Translations under genes and position numbers: made by a program
Shown here: positions 43,498-52,390 of the stretch, in pieces
How positions within the stretch are numbered: position 1 is the stretch's first letter
How the letters are laid out: each line of letters begins with the position of its first letter
Assembly (NCBI GenBank): GCA_947581635.1
Contig: CANPVE010000005.1
Coordinates: 1-64,000 of the forward strand
DNA from: an uncultured Clostridia bacterium
GTDB taxonomy: Bacteria > Bacillota > Clostridia > Oscillospirales > Acutalibacteraceae
Length of the DNA: 64,000 nucleotides
Direction: 5' to 3'
Notes under the pieces: generated by a model
What the model saw: the letters and a program-made list of their open reading frames with translations, nothing else
Database searches by the model: none
Told to the model about the DNA's origin: nothing

Positions 43498-44286
43498 TTA
43501 TCCCCCCTGCACCACCAATTTTTTTATGCCGCGTCTCCAGAAGAGCTCACTGAGTGCGTAAAGTATTAAAATCCAAAAAATCTGCCTTGCAAAGTTTATC
43601 ACAATTTCATAGCCATTGAGTTCTCCCAGATAAATCTGAACGGGCGTAAAATATATGGAATCAAATGGCGTAAATTTAATAAAATCCCTGAGCCAAGCGG
43701 GCATAAACCACATGGGAATGAACGCACCGGCGAGTATGTTTACAAACACATTTTTTATTGTAATCAATCCCCACACGCTGAACAGCCAAAATGACCAACT
43801 TTGTACGATGAAGCTGATAAGCCACAATACGATATAACCCAAAATCGCGCTTATGATGCAAAGCATCATGTTAAGCGTACCCGACGGCGCCTGAAGTTCC
43901 GCGAAAAACATGGCAATTATTACTGTGGGCAGGAAATTGAAAATCACCCTGAAAAGACCTTCCCCAAAATCTTCAAACAACATTCTCAGTTTGAAATTCA
44001 CTGGCTTGAGCAGTTCGTTTGCAATGGTTCCCTGCTTGATTTTGTCCTGTAAAAACATCTCGTTTTTAGCAAAAGCGTTATTTAGCCCCAATGATATTAT
44101 AAAATTTGTTGCTACCATGGAAAATGTCACGCCGTCCACAACTTCCTCTGTGCCGTAGAGCGCCCTGTATATGCTCCAGTACACTACAAAGGAAAGAAGC
44201 GTGCTCAGTATTCCCATTACATACTCAAAACGGTATGCCATGTTGTTTCGGAATTTAATTGCAGCAAATTGCAAATATGTATTCAT
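43498..44286 (-). CDS. ABC-2 family permease (PF06182 type), first subunit
   Basis: A 262-residue protein with six membrane segments; the loop EMFLQDKIKQGTIANELLKP at about residues 75-94 matches the PF06182 signature in its sister gene. It lies 11 bases after the second ATPase gene. The two permeases probably form a heterodimer. Confidence 0.85.
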   Translation of the reverse strand: MNTYLQFAAIKFRNNMAYRFEYVMGILSTLLSFVVYWSIYRALYGTEEVVDGVTFSMVATNFIISLGLNNAFAKNEMFLQDKIKQGTIANELLKPVNFKLRMLFEDFGEGLFRVIFNFLPTVIIAMFFAELQAPSGTLNMMLCIISAILGYIVLWLISFIVQSWSFWLFSVWGLITIKNVFVNILAGAFIPMWFMPAWLRDFIKFTPFDSIYFTPVQIYLGELNGYEIVINFARQIFWILILYALSELFWRRGIKKLVVQGG

Positions 44287-44296
44287 TTGACACTCC

Positions 44297-45298
44297 TTAC
44301 CTCATCACAATTCTGCCTTCGTAGATGTCGCGTATAATGGCGTCTATTTCAGGTTCTTTTATCGAAATATCCCTGACGCTGTGATTATTGATAAGCTCCG
44401 ACATAACGTAATTGATGCTGACCTTTTCCGCGTCGAATGAGATTATTTTCTTCATTTTGCTATTATTTGCGTCGGAAATCGTGACATTCGGTATGTCAAA
44501 CTCTGTGTGAGAATCTTCAAGCTCCACCTCGATTATTCTCGACGACACGTAATTTCTCTTTACCCCTTCGAGACTTCCGTCATAGAGCTTCTTGCCATCA
44601 TCGATAATAATAAGTCGATCACAGGTCTTTTCGATATCCTGCATATCATGAGTTGTGAAGATCATTGTGATATTGTCGGTTTGATTGAGCGTTTTAATGA
44701 ATTTTCTTATTTTATCTTTGCCTACCACGTCAATGCCGATTGTTGGCTCATCAAAGAAAACTATCTTAGGAGAATGAAGCAGTGAGGCTGCAATATCTGC
44801 CCTCATTCTCTGTCCGAGAGAGAGCTGGCGGACCGGCTGATTTATAAATCCGCCCATGTCAAGAAGCTCTGTAAACCGCTCAAGGTTTTGTTTGTACAGC
44901 GTAGGTGGGATTTTATAAATATGCCTTATGAGTTCATAGCTGTCTAAGGGGGACAAATCCCATGAAATCTGCGACTTCTGCCCGAACACCACGCCGATGT
45001 TTGCAACATACTGCTTGCGCTGCCTGTGCGGAATGTAGCCGGCGACGTTTATACTCCCGCTGTCGGGATAAAGAATTCCAGACAGCATTTTAACGGTGGT
45101 GGATTTTCCGGCGCCGTTTGGTCCGATAAATCCCACCATTTCGCCTTCTCTTATGTTAAAGCTGATATCGTTGACTGCTTTTTTATACTCGTATCTCGGG
45201 TGAAATACATTTGAAACCGCTCCCTTAAATCCCGTGCCCCTTTTGTGGATTTTAAAGGTCTTGCAAATGTTCCGAACGTCAATTATTGTCTGTGACAT
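44297..45298 (-). CDS. ABC transporter ATPase, second subunit
   Basis: A 333-residue ATPase. Walker A is GFIGPNGAGKSTTVKMLSG (about residue 56), the signature LSLGQRMRADIAASLL (about residue 158), Walker B VFFDEPTIGIDV, and the switch His in TTHDMQDIEKTC. A 90-residue C-terminal domain follows, as in exporters with PF06182 permeases. AAGGAGGG fixes the ATG at 45298, which lies inside the end of the first ATPase gene. Confidence 0.93.
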   Translation of the reverse strand: MSQTIIDVRNICKTFKIHKRGTGFKGAVSNVFHPRYEYKKAVNDISFNIREGEMVGFIGPNGAGKSTTVKMLSGILYPDSGSINVAGYIPHRQRKQYVANIGVVFGQKSQISWDLSPLDSYELIRHIYKIPPTLYKQNLERFTELLDMGGFINQPVRQLSLGQRMRADIAASLLHSPKIVFFDEPTIGIDVVGKDKIRKFIKTLNQTDNITMIFTTHDMQDIEKTCDRLIIIDDGKKLYDGSLEGVKRNYVSSRIIEVELEDSHTEFDIPNVTISDANNSKMKKIISFDAEKVSINYVMSELINNHSVRDISIKEPEIDAIIRDIYEGRIVMR

Positions 45299-46244
45299 AT
45301 TTGTTGCCCTCCTTGTATATTTCCTTAATTATATCTTCCACAGACGGCTTTGTTATAAGAATATCTTTAATATCCCCATTTGCGAGGAGGTAATTTGAAA
45401 TATCCTTTGAACTTACAATTCCGCTGTCATAAAAAAGAGTGAGCGAGTTCGTGTCGACTGTGTACCTCTCTATCGGAAAATCCTGTAGATCGGGAGGGAC
45501 GCCGTTAAACACCACCCTCATTGAATTCAATCCGATGTGGGATCTTTTCAGCCTGTCGAAGCTGCCGTTATATACAATACTGCCTTCCTGTATAAACACA
45601 ACCCGAGAGCAGATCTTTTCGATCTCCTCAACATTGTGAGTGGTAAGAATTACGGTGATGTTTTTATTTCCCGCAACTTCCCGCAGGATTTTGCGTATAG
45701 ATTCTCTTGCCACTGAGTCTATACCTATAAACGGCTCGTCAAGTATCAACAGTTGAGGCTCGAACAGCAGCACGGAGGCAATCTCGACTCTCATACGCTG
45801 ACCGAGCGAGAGCTGGCTTACCCTGTAATGCATGAGCTTTGATATATCTAAAGCACATAATAGATTCGAGATCCTTTTGGAATAAACATCTTTTGGGATT
45901 CTGTAGATGATTCTAACTAGCTCCATATTCAATTCAACCGTGAGGTCATCTTGAAGAACAGCGCTTCCTTGACTGATATTATAGCCGTCAGTTACAAGCT
46001 GACCTGTTACCATTCCGATATGAGGATACTTTTTCTTTCTGTAAAACGGATTTTCTCCGAATACCCTGATAAATCCTGATGTAGGCGGATACACACCGCA
46101 TATCAGCTTTATCAGGGTGGTTTTTCCCGCGCCATTAGCTCCGATAAGTCCAATATTCTCACCCCTTGCAATGTGCAGTGAAATGTTATTCACTGCTGTT
46201 ATGCCGCGTGAAAATGTCTTTGTGAGTTCTTTAATTACCACCAT
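45279..46244 (-). CDS. ABC transporter ATPase, first subunit
   Basis: A 321-residue ATPase: Walker A GLIGANGAGKTTLIKLICG, signature LSLGQRMRVEIASVLL, Walker B LLILDEPFIGID, switch TTHNVEEIEKIC. It resembles the second ATPase, so the pair is probably a heterodimer with the two permeases. The ATG at 46244 follows GGGTGG; a 47-codon upstream extension overlaps the terminator of the sensor gene and is rejected. It opens the four-gene exporter operon. Confidence 0.92.
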   Translation of the reverse strand: MVVIKELTKTFSRGITAVNNISLHIARGENIGLIGANGAGKTTLIKLICGVYPPTSGFIRVFGENPFYRKKKYPHIGMVTGQLVTDGYNISQGSAVLQDDLTVELNMELVRIIYRIPKDVYSKRISNLLCALDISKLMHYRVSQLSLGQRMRVEIASVLLFEPQLLILDEPFIGIDSVARESIRKILREVAGNKNITVILTTHNVEEIEKICSRVVFIQEGSIVYNGSFDRLKRSHIGLNSMRVVFNGVPPDLQDFPIERYTVDTNSLTLFYDSGIVSSKDISNYLLANGDIKDILITKPSVEDIIKEIYKEGNKYVTDNN

Positions 46245-46327
46245 TTTTTCCACCCGAATATACTTTAATTTATACAGTCGTAAAATACAATACTGTTGGG
46301 ATAAACAACCGTTTTGCCGTGACAAAA

Positions 46328-46353
46328 AGCGGATTACTTTTGTGTAATCCGCT
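46328..46353 (-). terminator. Terminator at the end of the sensor kinase gene
   Basis: On the minus strand AGCGGATTAC and GTAATCCGCT form a 10-bp stem with a 6-base loop followed by TTTTTGTC. It overlaps the last codons of the sensor kinase gene and separates it from the ABC exporter operon. Confidence 0.75.
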
Positions 46354-47080
46354 CTTGCTGTGAGGGTATCATTATACTTATACAAAATAGATTTTCTTCT
46401 TCGTATATGTCAACGATACCGTCATATTTTTCTGTAATTGCCTTTATCTGCTTTATTCCGTATCCATGCGACGCGTCGTTTGCCTTTGTGGATATAAGCA
46501 TTGGGTTGTTCGCAAGTACGGAATCTTGAATCTTATTCTTAACAGTTATAGTGTCGTATCCGCGTTTTTTACGCACCGACACATAAATAAATCCGCCTTC
46601 GATATCAAGGCTTGCTTCGATTGCATTATCAACGGCGTTGCTGAGCAGAGCGGAAAAGTCGACGCTCCCAATTTGCTCAAACTGTAAATTTTCTATTTCA
46701 GCCTTGAACTGAATATTGTTTTGTTGAGCGTATTCCAGTTTGGAATTGATTATGTAATTCATCACGGAATTTCCCGTTTGTATATAAGAATACACTCGAT
46801 TGAGCTTGTCGAGCACAACAGAAAGATAGCGTTTGGCTTCTTCGATTTCGTTATTGTTGAGATACGAGGCTATAACCATAATGTGATTCTTCATATCGTG
46901 TTTTAATCTTCGCGTGTTTTCGTGCAGGCGCTCTATTTCTTCGCGCTGTCTTTTGCTGTTTTGCCAGTCGTACCTGATGCTGTCATACTGATATTGCAAA
47001 TCGAGATTTTTGGTCACTTCCTGAGTGTATTGCTTTTCCAGTTGCTCATATTCAGCTTTAAGTTTGCTGTATCTTCTCAT
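46334..47080 (-). CDS. AgrC-like sensor histidine kinase (GHKL type), no membrane domain
   Basis: A 248-residue kinase. Residues 1-60 form a coiled coil rich in Glu/Lys/Gln. The phospho-accepting His lies in RRLKHDMKNHIMVIASYLNN (about residue 75), and the GHKL ATPase domain shows the N box LLSNAVDNAIEAS and the G box KANDASHGYGIKQIKA. AgrC-type kinases normally have six membrane segments ahead of this core; none are here, so it may sense a cytoplasmic cue or a partner. The ATG at 47080 overlaps the stop codon of the response regulator gene (ATGA). Confidence 0.88.
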   Translation of the reverse strand: MRRYSKLKAEYEQLEKQYTQEVTKNLDLQYQYDSIRYDWQNSKRQREEIERLHENTRRLKHDMKNHIMVIASYLNNNEIEEAKRYLSVVLDKLNRVYSYIQTGNSVMNYIINSKLEYAQQNNIQFKAEIENLQFEQIGSVDFSALLSNAVDNAIEASLDIEGGFIYVSVRKKRGYDTITVKNKIQDSVLANNPMLISTKANDASHGYGIKQIKAITEKYDGIVDIYEEENLFCISIMIPSQQERITQK

Positions 47081-47778
47081 CTCATGTACCTCATAATAGT
47101 TTTCTTGACACACTCTCTGTTAGTTCTGCCTATAGGGAGCATTTCCCCGTCGGAAAGCTGAATGTCATTGCCCTTCACGGCAAAAATGTGCTGTTGGTTT
47201 ACGAGGAATCCCTTATGTGTACGCACAAATCCGATTGCGGCAAGCTCACTCTCCAAAGAGGATATTGTCCCTCTGAAACGGTAAATTTTATCCGTGCAGT
47301 GAAGGTTTATGTAGTTGGACTCTGACTCAAAATATATGATATCAGAGAACAAAACCTTGAAAAACCCCTCGTTTGTTTTAAAGGTGAAAAATTCGTTTTT
47401 CCTGCGAAGCTCGTCTACAATACTTCGGACAACGGCGGCAATCTCCTCATCAAAGTGACTTTTCCTGATAAATCCGAACGGGTGATACTTAAACGACTTG
47501 TAAACGAGTGCGTCGTGACTTGTGACAAAGATGAGCAGAGTGTCGATGTTATTGTCAATCAGCGTCTGAGCTATATCCATGCCATTTAAGTTTGGCATAT
47601 CTATATCAAGAAAAAGTACATCGACTTTACTGCCTTTTATATATTCTAAAACTTCAAACGCATTTGCAGTACTGAATATTTCGGCATGGCAAGCTGTCTC
47701 AGAAAATTCTTTTGATATTCTACGGCAGATATCATCAAGAACCTTCACTTCATCATCACACACAGCTATATTTATCAT
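47077..47778 (-). CDS. LytTR-family response regulator (AgrA-like)
   Basis: A 233-residue regulator. The receiver domain covers residues 1-120: acidic pocket NIAVCDDEVKVL, phosphorylated Asp in VDVLFLDIDMPNLNGMDIAQ, conserved Lys in FGFIRKSHF. The LytTR DNA-binding domain covers about 135-233 (DIIYFESESNYINLHCTDKI, FVRTHKGFLVNQQHI). GGGGG precedes the ATG at 47778. It is the first gene of the two-component pair and, by position, likely controls the ABC exporter downstream. Confidence 0.92.
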   Translation of the reverse strand: MINIAVCDDEVKVLDDICRRISKEFSETACHAEIFSTANAFEVLEYIKGSKVDVLFLDIDMPNLNGMDIAQTLIDNNIDTLLIFVTSHDALVYKSFKYHPFGFIRKSHFDEEIAAVVRSIVDELRRKNEFFTFKTNEGFFKVLFSDIIYFESESNYINLHCTDKIYRFRGTISSLESELAAIGFVRTHKGFLVNQQHIFAVKGNDIQLSDGEMLPIGRTNRECVKKTIMRYMR

Positions 47779-47937
47779 ATGTGCCCCCAAAAAGCCTGAT
47801 ATTTTAAATCTCTCAACCATTATAGCAAACAATCAGGAAAATAAAAAGCGGTTATTTTAAGAAATTTTTTGCAATTAGAGCACTCATATGAAGAATTTAT
47901 TCTAAACGATAAAAAAATTCCTGACATAATTTAAACC

Positions 47938-47972
47938 CCTCAGACGGTGTTTTATTTTACACCATCTGAGAG
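47938..47972 (-). terminator. Terminator of the PepSY gene
   Basis: CTCAGACGGTGT (47939-47950) pairs with ACACCATCTGAG (47959-47970) with one C-A mismatch; a GGTTTAAATT tail follows on the minus strand. Confidence 0.6.
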
Positions 47973-48063
47973 GCCTAAATAATATTTGAGTATTTTTTAA
48001 GATTAGGGCTTTAAAATCTTTGAATTCAGTGAAAAATGCTATACACACATAACAATCTGAGAA

Positions 48064-48924
48064 TTATCTGTTTTTAAAAGCCTCTATATCTCTACTGTAA
48101 ATCTGTCCGGTTGCAGCATTGATTTCATATTCATATTCCTGCGTAGAAGTATGGAACTCAATCTCGTATACGGTGATTCCATCATCGTAATCCTGCTTGG
48201 TTTTTGTAAATGTAACCTGTGAGGCCGATAAGCCCGCATCTTTAAGAGCTTTGTTCTTTGCCTCATCAAGACTGATTTTATTTGCTTTGTTGTTGACACC
48301 GCCGTTATTAACGTTTGTATTTGCATTTGCGTTGGGTTGTTTTGCCACCGCGTCTTTGCTTTTGCTGTAAATGGCGCCGGTATTTGCGTTTATTTCATAC
48401 TCGTATTCCACGTTGTCATGGTAGAACTCAAGCTCATATACTGCCACTCCGTCGTCATAGTCCAGCTTTTCTTTCACAAAGGTCACTTGGGATGCATTAA
48501 GACCCAAATCCGCGAGTGCGATTTCTTTTGCCTTATCCATGGTTATTTGCGCGGATATGTCAGCGTTTTGTCCGTTTGCACCGTTGGTACCAATAACCTC
48601 GGTCTGCTTTTTCAATACGGAACCGTCGGATGCTTTGATTACATACTCGTACTGAGTGTTTCCAACCACAAATTCCACTTCATAGACAAACTGTCCATCT
48701 TCAAAATCGAAATCCGCGCGGGAAGATTCGACGGAGACAGGGTCAACACCTGCATCTGCAAACGCGAAATTTTTTGCATTAGCCTCCCCAATAGAATTGT
48801 TCTGTGACATTGTTCTTGTTATAAGTGAGACACCTATAAATAATATGGCGAGAATCGCAACAACGATGATAACAGAGATGATTACTTTTTTGGTTGTCGA
48901 GGATAGATTTTTTGTTGTGTTCAT
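48064..48924 (-). CDS. Membrane-anchored protein with three PepSY repeats
   Basis: A 286-residue protein with one N-terminal membrane span (about residues 13-34) and three PepSY repeats outside the cell. Each repeat shows the same plan: KNFAFADAGVDPVSVESSRA, KEIALADLGLNASQVTFVKE and KNKALKDAGLSASQVTFTKT, each followed by a YDDG...YEYEINAxTG hairpin. PepSY domains often hold down proteases or bind peptides at the cell surface. A low-complexity Asn-rich linker (about residues 195-210) divides repeats two and three. AAGGAG before the ATG at 48924 fixes the start. Confidence 0.88.
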   Translation of the reverse strand: MNTTKNLSSTTKKVIISVIIVVAILAILFIGVSLITRTMSQNNSIGEANAKNFAFADAGVDPVSVESSRADFDFEDGQFVYEVEFVVGNTQYEYVIKASDGSVLKKQTEVIGTNGANGQNADISAQITMDKAKEIALADLGLNASQVTFVKEKLDYDDGVAVYELEFYHDNVEYEYEINANTGAIYSKSKDAVAKQPNANANTNVNNGGVNNKANKISLDEAKNKALKDAGLSASQVTFTKTKQDYDDGITVYEIEFHTSTQEYEYEINAATGQIYSRDIEAFKNR

Positions 48925-49497
48925 GTAAAATTCTCCTTTTTGTATTGATTGTACAAATCGCATAAAATATTGATTTTAAAGCTCTCAAGCATATTAACTA
49001 AATGATATAAAACCAATAATCTACACATATTTACTGTACAATTTTATTATACAACAACAATCGACTGATTTTCAATGTGCACAAAAAAATTACACAATAT
49101 TTTCATAAACAACAACAGTGCAAATGCATATTTATAAAATGTTGTGCTTACAAATCTGAGATTGGATAGACCGAAGTCAGTAAAACAAAATTATAAATAT
49201 TTTAAATTTAAGTATGATAGAAATTTAGGAATTGTTTCGAGCTACATTTTCCGTTATATGTGCGGTCTGTGTTTTAGTGGCCTAATTTCGTATAACAATT
49301 TGCATAGATATCTCTACTGAATTACAAGTGAAAAATTGCGACATTTTCGTTTTGCGGGCACGTTATAAAACATTAGTTGATTCTAGAAAATGCAATAATT
49401 AAAGAGTAAAATTGTAAAAATATTTTTTAAAATTGCAAAAACTATTGTTTATATGTATAAATATGAAATATTTAAATTAAAATCTTGCAAAAATCGG
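48925..49497. other. AT-rich gap upstream of the ATP-grasp cluster
   Basis: About 570 bases of very AT-rich sequence with no supported reading frame or RNA. It holds the promoter for the PepSY gene (minus) and ends at the promoter of the ATP-grasp operon (plus). Confidence 0.5.
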
Positions 49498-49526
49498 TTG
49501 ACATTGCAGATAGAATATGATAATAT
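49498..49526 (+). promoter_or_regulatory. Promoter of the ATP-grasp/alpha-E operon
   Basis: TTGACA (49498-49503), 17 bases, TAATAT (49521-49526), about 70 bases before the first start codon. Confidence 0.75.
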
Positions 49527-49597
49527 ATCCATATGAAACAAGGGCGTTTTCGCAACGGGTGCGAGGGCGTCCTTTTAACTTTTATGGAGGTAAAATG

Positions 49598-50914
49598 ATG
49601 GATTCTTTAATTAAAAATTCAGAAACGATCAACAGGCTGCTTGCCAGATACGGCGTTAAATTTGGCATCTATAAGAACGGTGAATTCAAAGAGCAGTTGT
49701 TTCCTTTCGACTCTATACCCAGAATCATCAAAAGCGATGAATTTGCCTATCTGGAAAGGGGACTGCGTCAGCGGGTTGATGCCCTGAATTGCTTCTTGGC
49801 GGATATCTACGGGAAAAAGCACATAGTAAAGGACATGGTTATCCCCGAAGAATTCATATTTTCTGCCAAAGGTTTCCTTGCCCCTTGTGACGGGGTATGT
49901 CCGCCAAAAAATATTTATAGTCACATTTCCGGCATAGATCTCGTCCAGTCAAAGGACGACAGCTGGTATATCCTTGAGGATAACCTCCGTGTGCCGTCGG
50001 GCGCATCTTATCCCATGATTGCCAGAGAACTGCAAAGACGCGGCGCTCCGGACGTATTCTCGAACAATCATGTTGTTGACAACAGGAATTACGCCGATTT
50101 GCTCAAAGAGGTCATGGACAACGTGAATACCGGCGGTATCAACGTAATTCTTTCTCCGGGCAGATATAATGCGGCATTTTTTGAACATTCGTATCTCGCG
50201 GAAAAGACAGGCGCAGTGCTCACCACAGGAAAGGATATAGTATGCGAAAACGATAACCTTTATTACATAGACTATAACGGTAAAAAACAAAGAATTGGAG
50301 CGGTTTACAGACGCATATCAGACGAATACCTTGACCCTATGACTTTTTACGAACAATCGGTTATAGGCATACCTCATATTTTCGAGGCGTATCGAAAGGG
50401 AAATGTCGCACTTCTCAACGCTCCCGGAAACGGCGTCGCGGACGACAAAGGCATATATTATTTTGTGCCTAAGATGATTCGATACTACTTAGGCGAAGAT
50501 GCAATTCTTATGAATGCGCCGACATATCTTCCTTTTTATGACGAAGACATGGAATATGTGCTTGACAATTTTGACAATCTGGTTATCAAAGATGTAGCAG
50601 AGGCGGGCGGCTATGGCGTAGTATTCGGAAATTCCCTTACACAGGAAAAGAAGGCTGAATTTATCGAGCTGCTCAAAGCTCAACCCAGACGCTTCATAGC
50701 GCAGGAGGTGATAGATTTTTATGACCTCGATATTCTCGACGAGAACGGTCAGCGTGTGCCGCGGAAAGCCGACCTGCGTGCGTTTGTACTCACGGGAAGC
50801 ACCACCAAGGTATGGCCGAGCGGACTTACCAGATTTTCCAGAAATCCCGATTCATTCATTGTAAATTCATCACAAGGCGGAGGTTTTAAAGACACATGGG
50901 TATTATCACGGTAG
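49598..50914 (+). CDS. Circularly permuted ATP-grasp protein (CP-ATP-grasp type 2)
   Basis: A 438-residue ATP-grasp protein of the circularly permuted class, in which the usual N-terminal ATP-grasp part is moved to the C end. Markers seen: ILEDNLRVPSGASYPMIARE (about residue 125), the nucleotide segment NLVIKDVAEAGGYGVVFGNS (about residue 325), and DLRAFVLTGSTTKVWPSGLT near residue 390, with a final SQGGGFKDTWVL. These proteins form amide or peptide bonds from a carboxylate and an amine using ATP; the substrates are unknown for this family. GGAGG precedes two adjacent ATG codons (49595, 49598). The alpha-E gene starts inside its last codons. Confidence 0.92.
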   Translation: MDSLIKNSETINRLLARYGVKFGIYKNGEFKEQLFPFDSIPRIIKSDEFAYLERGLRQRVDALNCFLADIYGKKHIVKDMVIPEEFIFSAKGFLAPCDGVCPPKNIYSHISGIDLVQSKDDSWYILEDNLRVPSGASYPMIARELQRRGAPDVFSNNHVVDNRNYADLLKEVMDNVNTGGINVILSPGRYNAAFFEHSYLAEKTGAVLTTGKDIVCENDNLYYIDYNGKKQRIGAVYRRISDEYLDPMTFYEQSVIGIPHIFEAYRKGNVALLNAPGNGVADDKGIYYFVPKMIRYYLGEDAILMNAPTYLPFYDEDMEYVLDNFDNLVIKDVAEAGGYGVVFGNSLTQEKKAEFIELLKAQPRRFIAQEVIDFYDLDILDENGQRVPRKADLRAFVLTGSTTKVWPSGLTRFSRNPDSFIVNSSQGGGFKDTWVLSR

Positions 50915-51564
50915 ATAAGAGCGACCATCTTTTCTGGCTGGGCAGATACACAGAAAGGGTACACACTACACTTAAATATTACTTAAAAACAGAAGATGTA
51001 ATGCTGGATTCAGATCCCGAATACTATTCCGTGCTGTGTCAGAAGATAGGAATAATTGATGTTTACGGTTCGAGGGAAAATTTCAAGAAGAGATATCCCT
51101 TCGATGAAACTGACGAAAATTCAATCATAAGCAGTCTTAACAAGGCTTATGACAACGCCATCGTCATGCGTGATTACATCGGAACTGAGACTATGGCCTA
51201 TATACAGCTCGCGATTGACGATATAAAAAAAGCAGAGAAAAGCAATTCGCCCATTGTCGATTTGATGCTTGTCATAGACCACATACTCGCTTTTTGGGGT
51301 TGCGTCAACGATATTATCGACGATGAGCAGATACGCAACATCATAAAGCTGGGCAAAGGCGTGGAAAGGCTTGACCTTTACCTCAGCCTTGGCAGCTCGG
51401 ATTATGAGATACGCAGAGAATACAGCAGAACCAAAGGCTTTTTGAAAAAGTCCGGCCTGAGATATGACGAAAGCGTTCTTTATACGATTGACAGTATGCT
51501 TGACGGGTCTGATTTTAACTATGGAAACGTCAAAAACCTTCTTAGAAATTTGATTCAGGGATAA
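50896..51564 (+). CDS. Alpha-E domain protein (DUF403)
   Basis: A 222-residue all-helical alpha-E protein: FWLGRYTERVHTTLKYYLKT at the start is the family signature (LGRYxERAE), with further helices TKGFLKKSGLRYDESVLYTI. The role is unknown, but alpha-E proteins almost always sit next to CP-ATP-grasp and transglutaminase genes, which points to a common pathway or complex. It overlaps the ATP-grasp gene by 19 bases. Confidence 0.9.
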   Translation: MGIITVDKSDHLFWLGRYTERVHTTLKYYLKTEDVMLDSDPEYYSVLCQKIGIIDVYGSRENFKKRYPFDETDENSIISSLNKAYDNAIVMRDYIGTETMAYIQLAIDDIKKAEKSNSPIVDLMLVIDHILAFWGCVNDIIDDEQIRNIIKLGKGVERLDLYLSLGSSDYEIRREYSRTKGFLKKSGLRYDESVLYTIDSMLDGSDFNYGNVKNLLRNLIQG

Positions 51565-51578
51565 ATGAAAAGGGTGGT

Positions 51579-52385
51579 ATTATCAAATTATTAAAATTCA
51601 ATTACAATTTATCAGCCACCTACAGTGCCGATATCAATAATCATAGTTTTTCCGTTATGTTTCTTCCGCAAAACACGCAAAGACAGAAGGTAACGGCGCT
51701 TGATGTTGATGTGGAAGGCTGCGAGAAATTCAGTCAGACTTACGACAGTTTCGGCAACAAAAAGTTATACGGCAGAATAATACAGCCTCACAGCCATTTT
51801 AGCGTAAAAATAAAGGGAACTGTGCAGACAGGCGTTGATATATTTGAGGAATACACCGACTATCCGCTTAGCGCTGTAATGTTTAAGACACAGACTCAGC
51901 TCACCGGATTGGGAGATAAGCTGGACGAATATCACAAATCGCTCATGCTCGATAAACTGGACGGGGATTACGAGAAAGCCCTGCGCATAATGCGCTCACT
52001 GCCTGATGTGTTTGCCTATGACAAAGGTGTAACCGAGATACACGAAACAGCAGAAAACGCGTTCTCACTTGGCAGAGGCGTGTGTCAGGATTATGCACAC
52101 ATAATGATTTCGCTTTTGAGAGCTGAGCACATTCCTGCAAGATATATCGTGGGAATGATGACAGGGGAGGGGGCTTCCCACGCATGGGTTGAGGCCCTTT
52201 GCAAGGGTTATTGGTACGGCTTTGATCCTACCAACAACAGACTGGTGGATGACGGATACATCAGGGTTTCGTGCGGCAGGGATTCAGGTGATTGCTCGGT
52301 TATAAGGGGCAGCTTTTATGGTTGCGCAAAGCAATCGCAAAGTGAAACAGTCACCGTAGAAGAAATAAAACAGACGGAGGATTGA
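51579..52385 (+). CDS. Transglutaminase-like protein of the ATP-grasp/alpha-E cluster
   Basis: A protein of about 268 residues with an N-terminal beta domain (LLKFNYNLSATYSADINNHS) and a transglutaminase-core domain. The triad is visible: Cys in LGRGVCQDYAHIMISLLRAE, His in GEGASHAWVEALCKGYWYGF and Asp in the following DPTNN. The coding frame clearly extends upstream of the first ATG (51657), yet no ATG, GTG or TTG occurs in frame after the previous stop. An ATT (51579) or ATC (51582) stands just behind AAAGGGTGG and gives the N-terminus normal for the family. A rare start codon or a sequence error are the options. Confidence 0.85.
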   Translation: MIKLLKFNYNLSATYSADINNHSFSVMFLPQNTQRQKVTALDVDVEGCEKFSQTYDSFGNKKLYGRIIQPHSHFSVKIKGTVQTGVDIFEEYTDYPLSAVMFKTQTQLTGLGDKLDEYHKSLMLDKLDGDYEKALRIMRSLPDVFAYDKGVTEIHETAENAFSLGRGVCQDYAHIMISLLRAEHIPARYIVGMMTGEGASHAWVEALCKGYWYGFDPTNNRLVDDGYIRVSCGRDSGDCSVIRGSFYGCAKQSQSETVTVEEIKQTED

Positions 52386-52390
52386 TAATT

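Noticed and set aside
49000..49500. Possible CRISPR or repeat array in the AT-rich gap
   Set aside because: Only AT-rich low-complexity sequence; no regularly spaced repeats.
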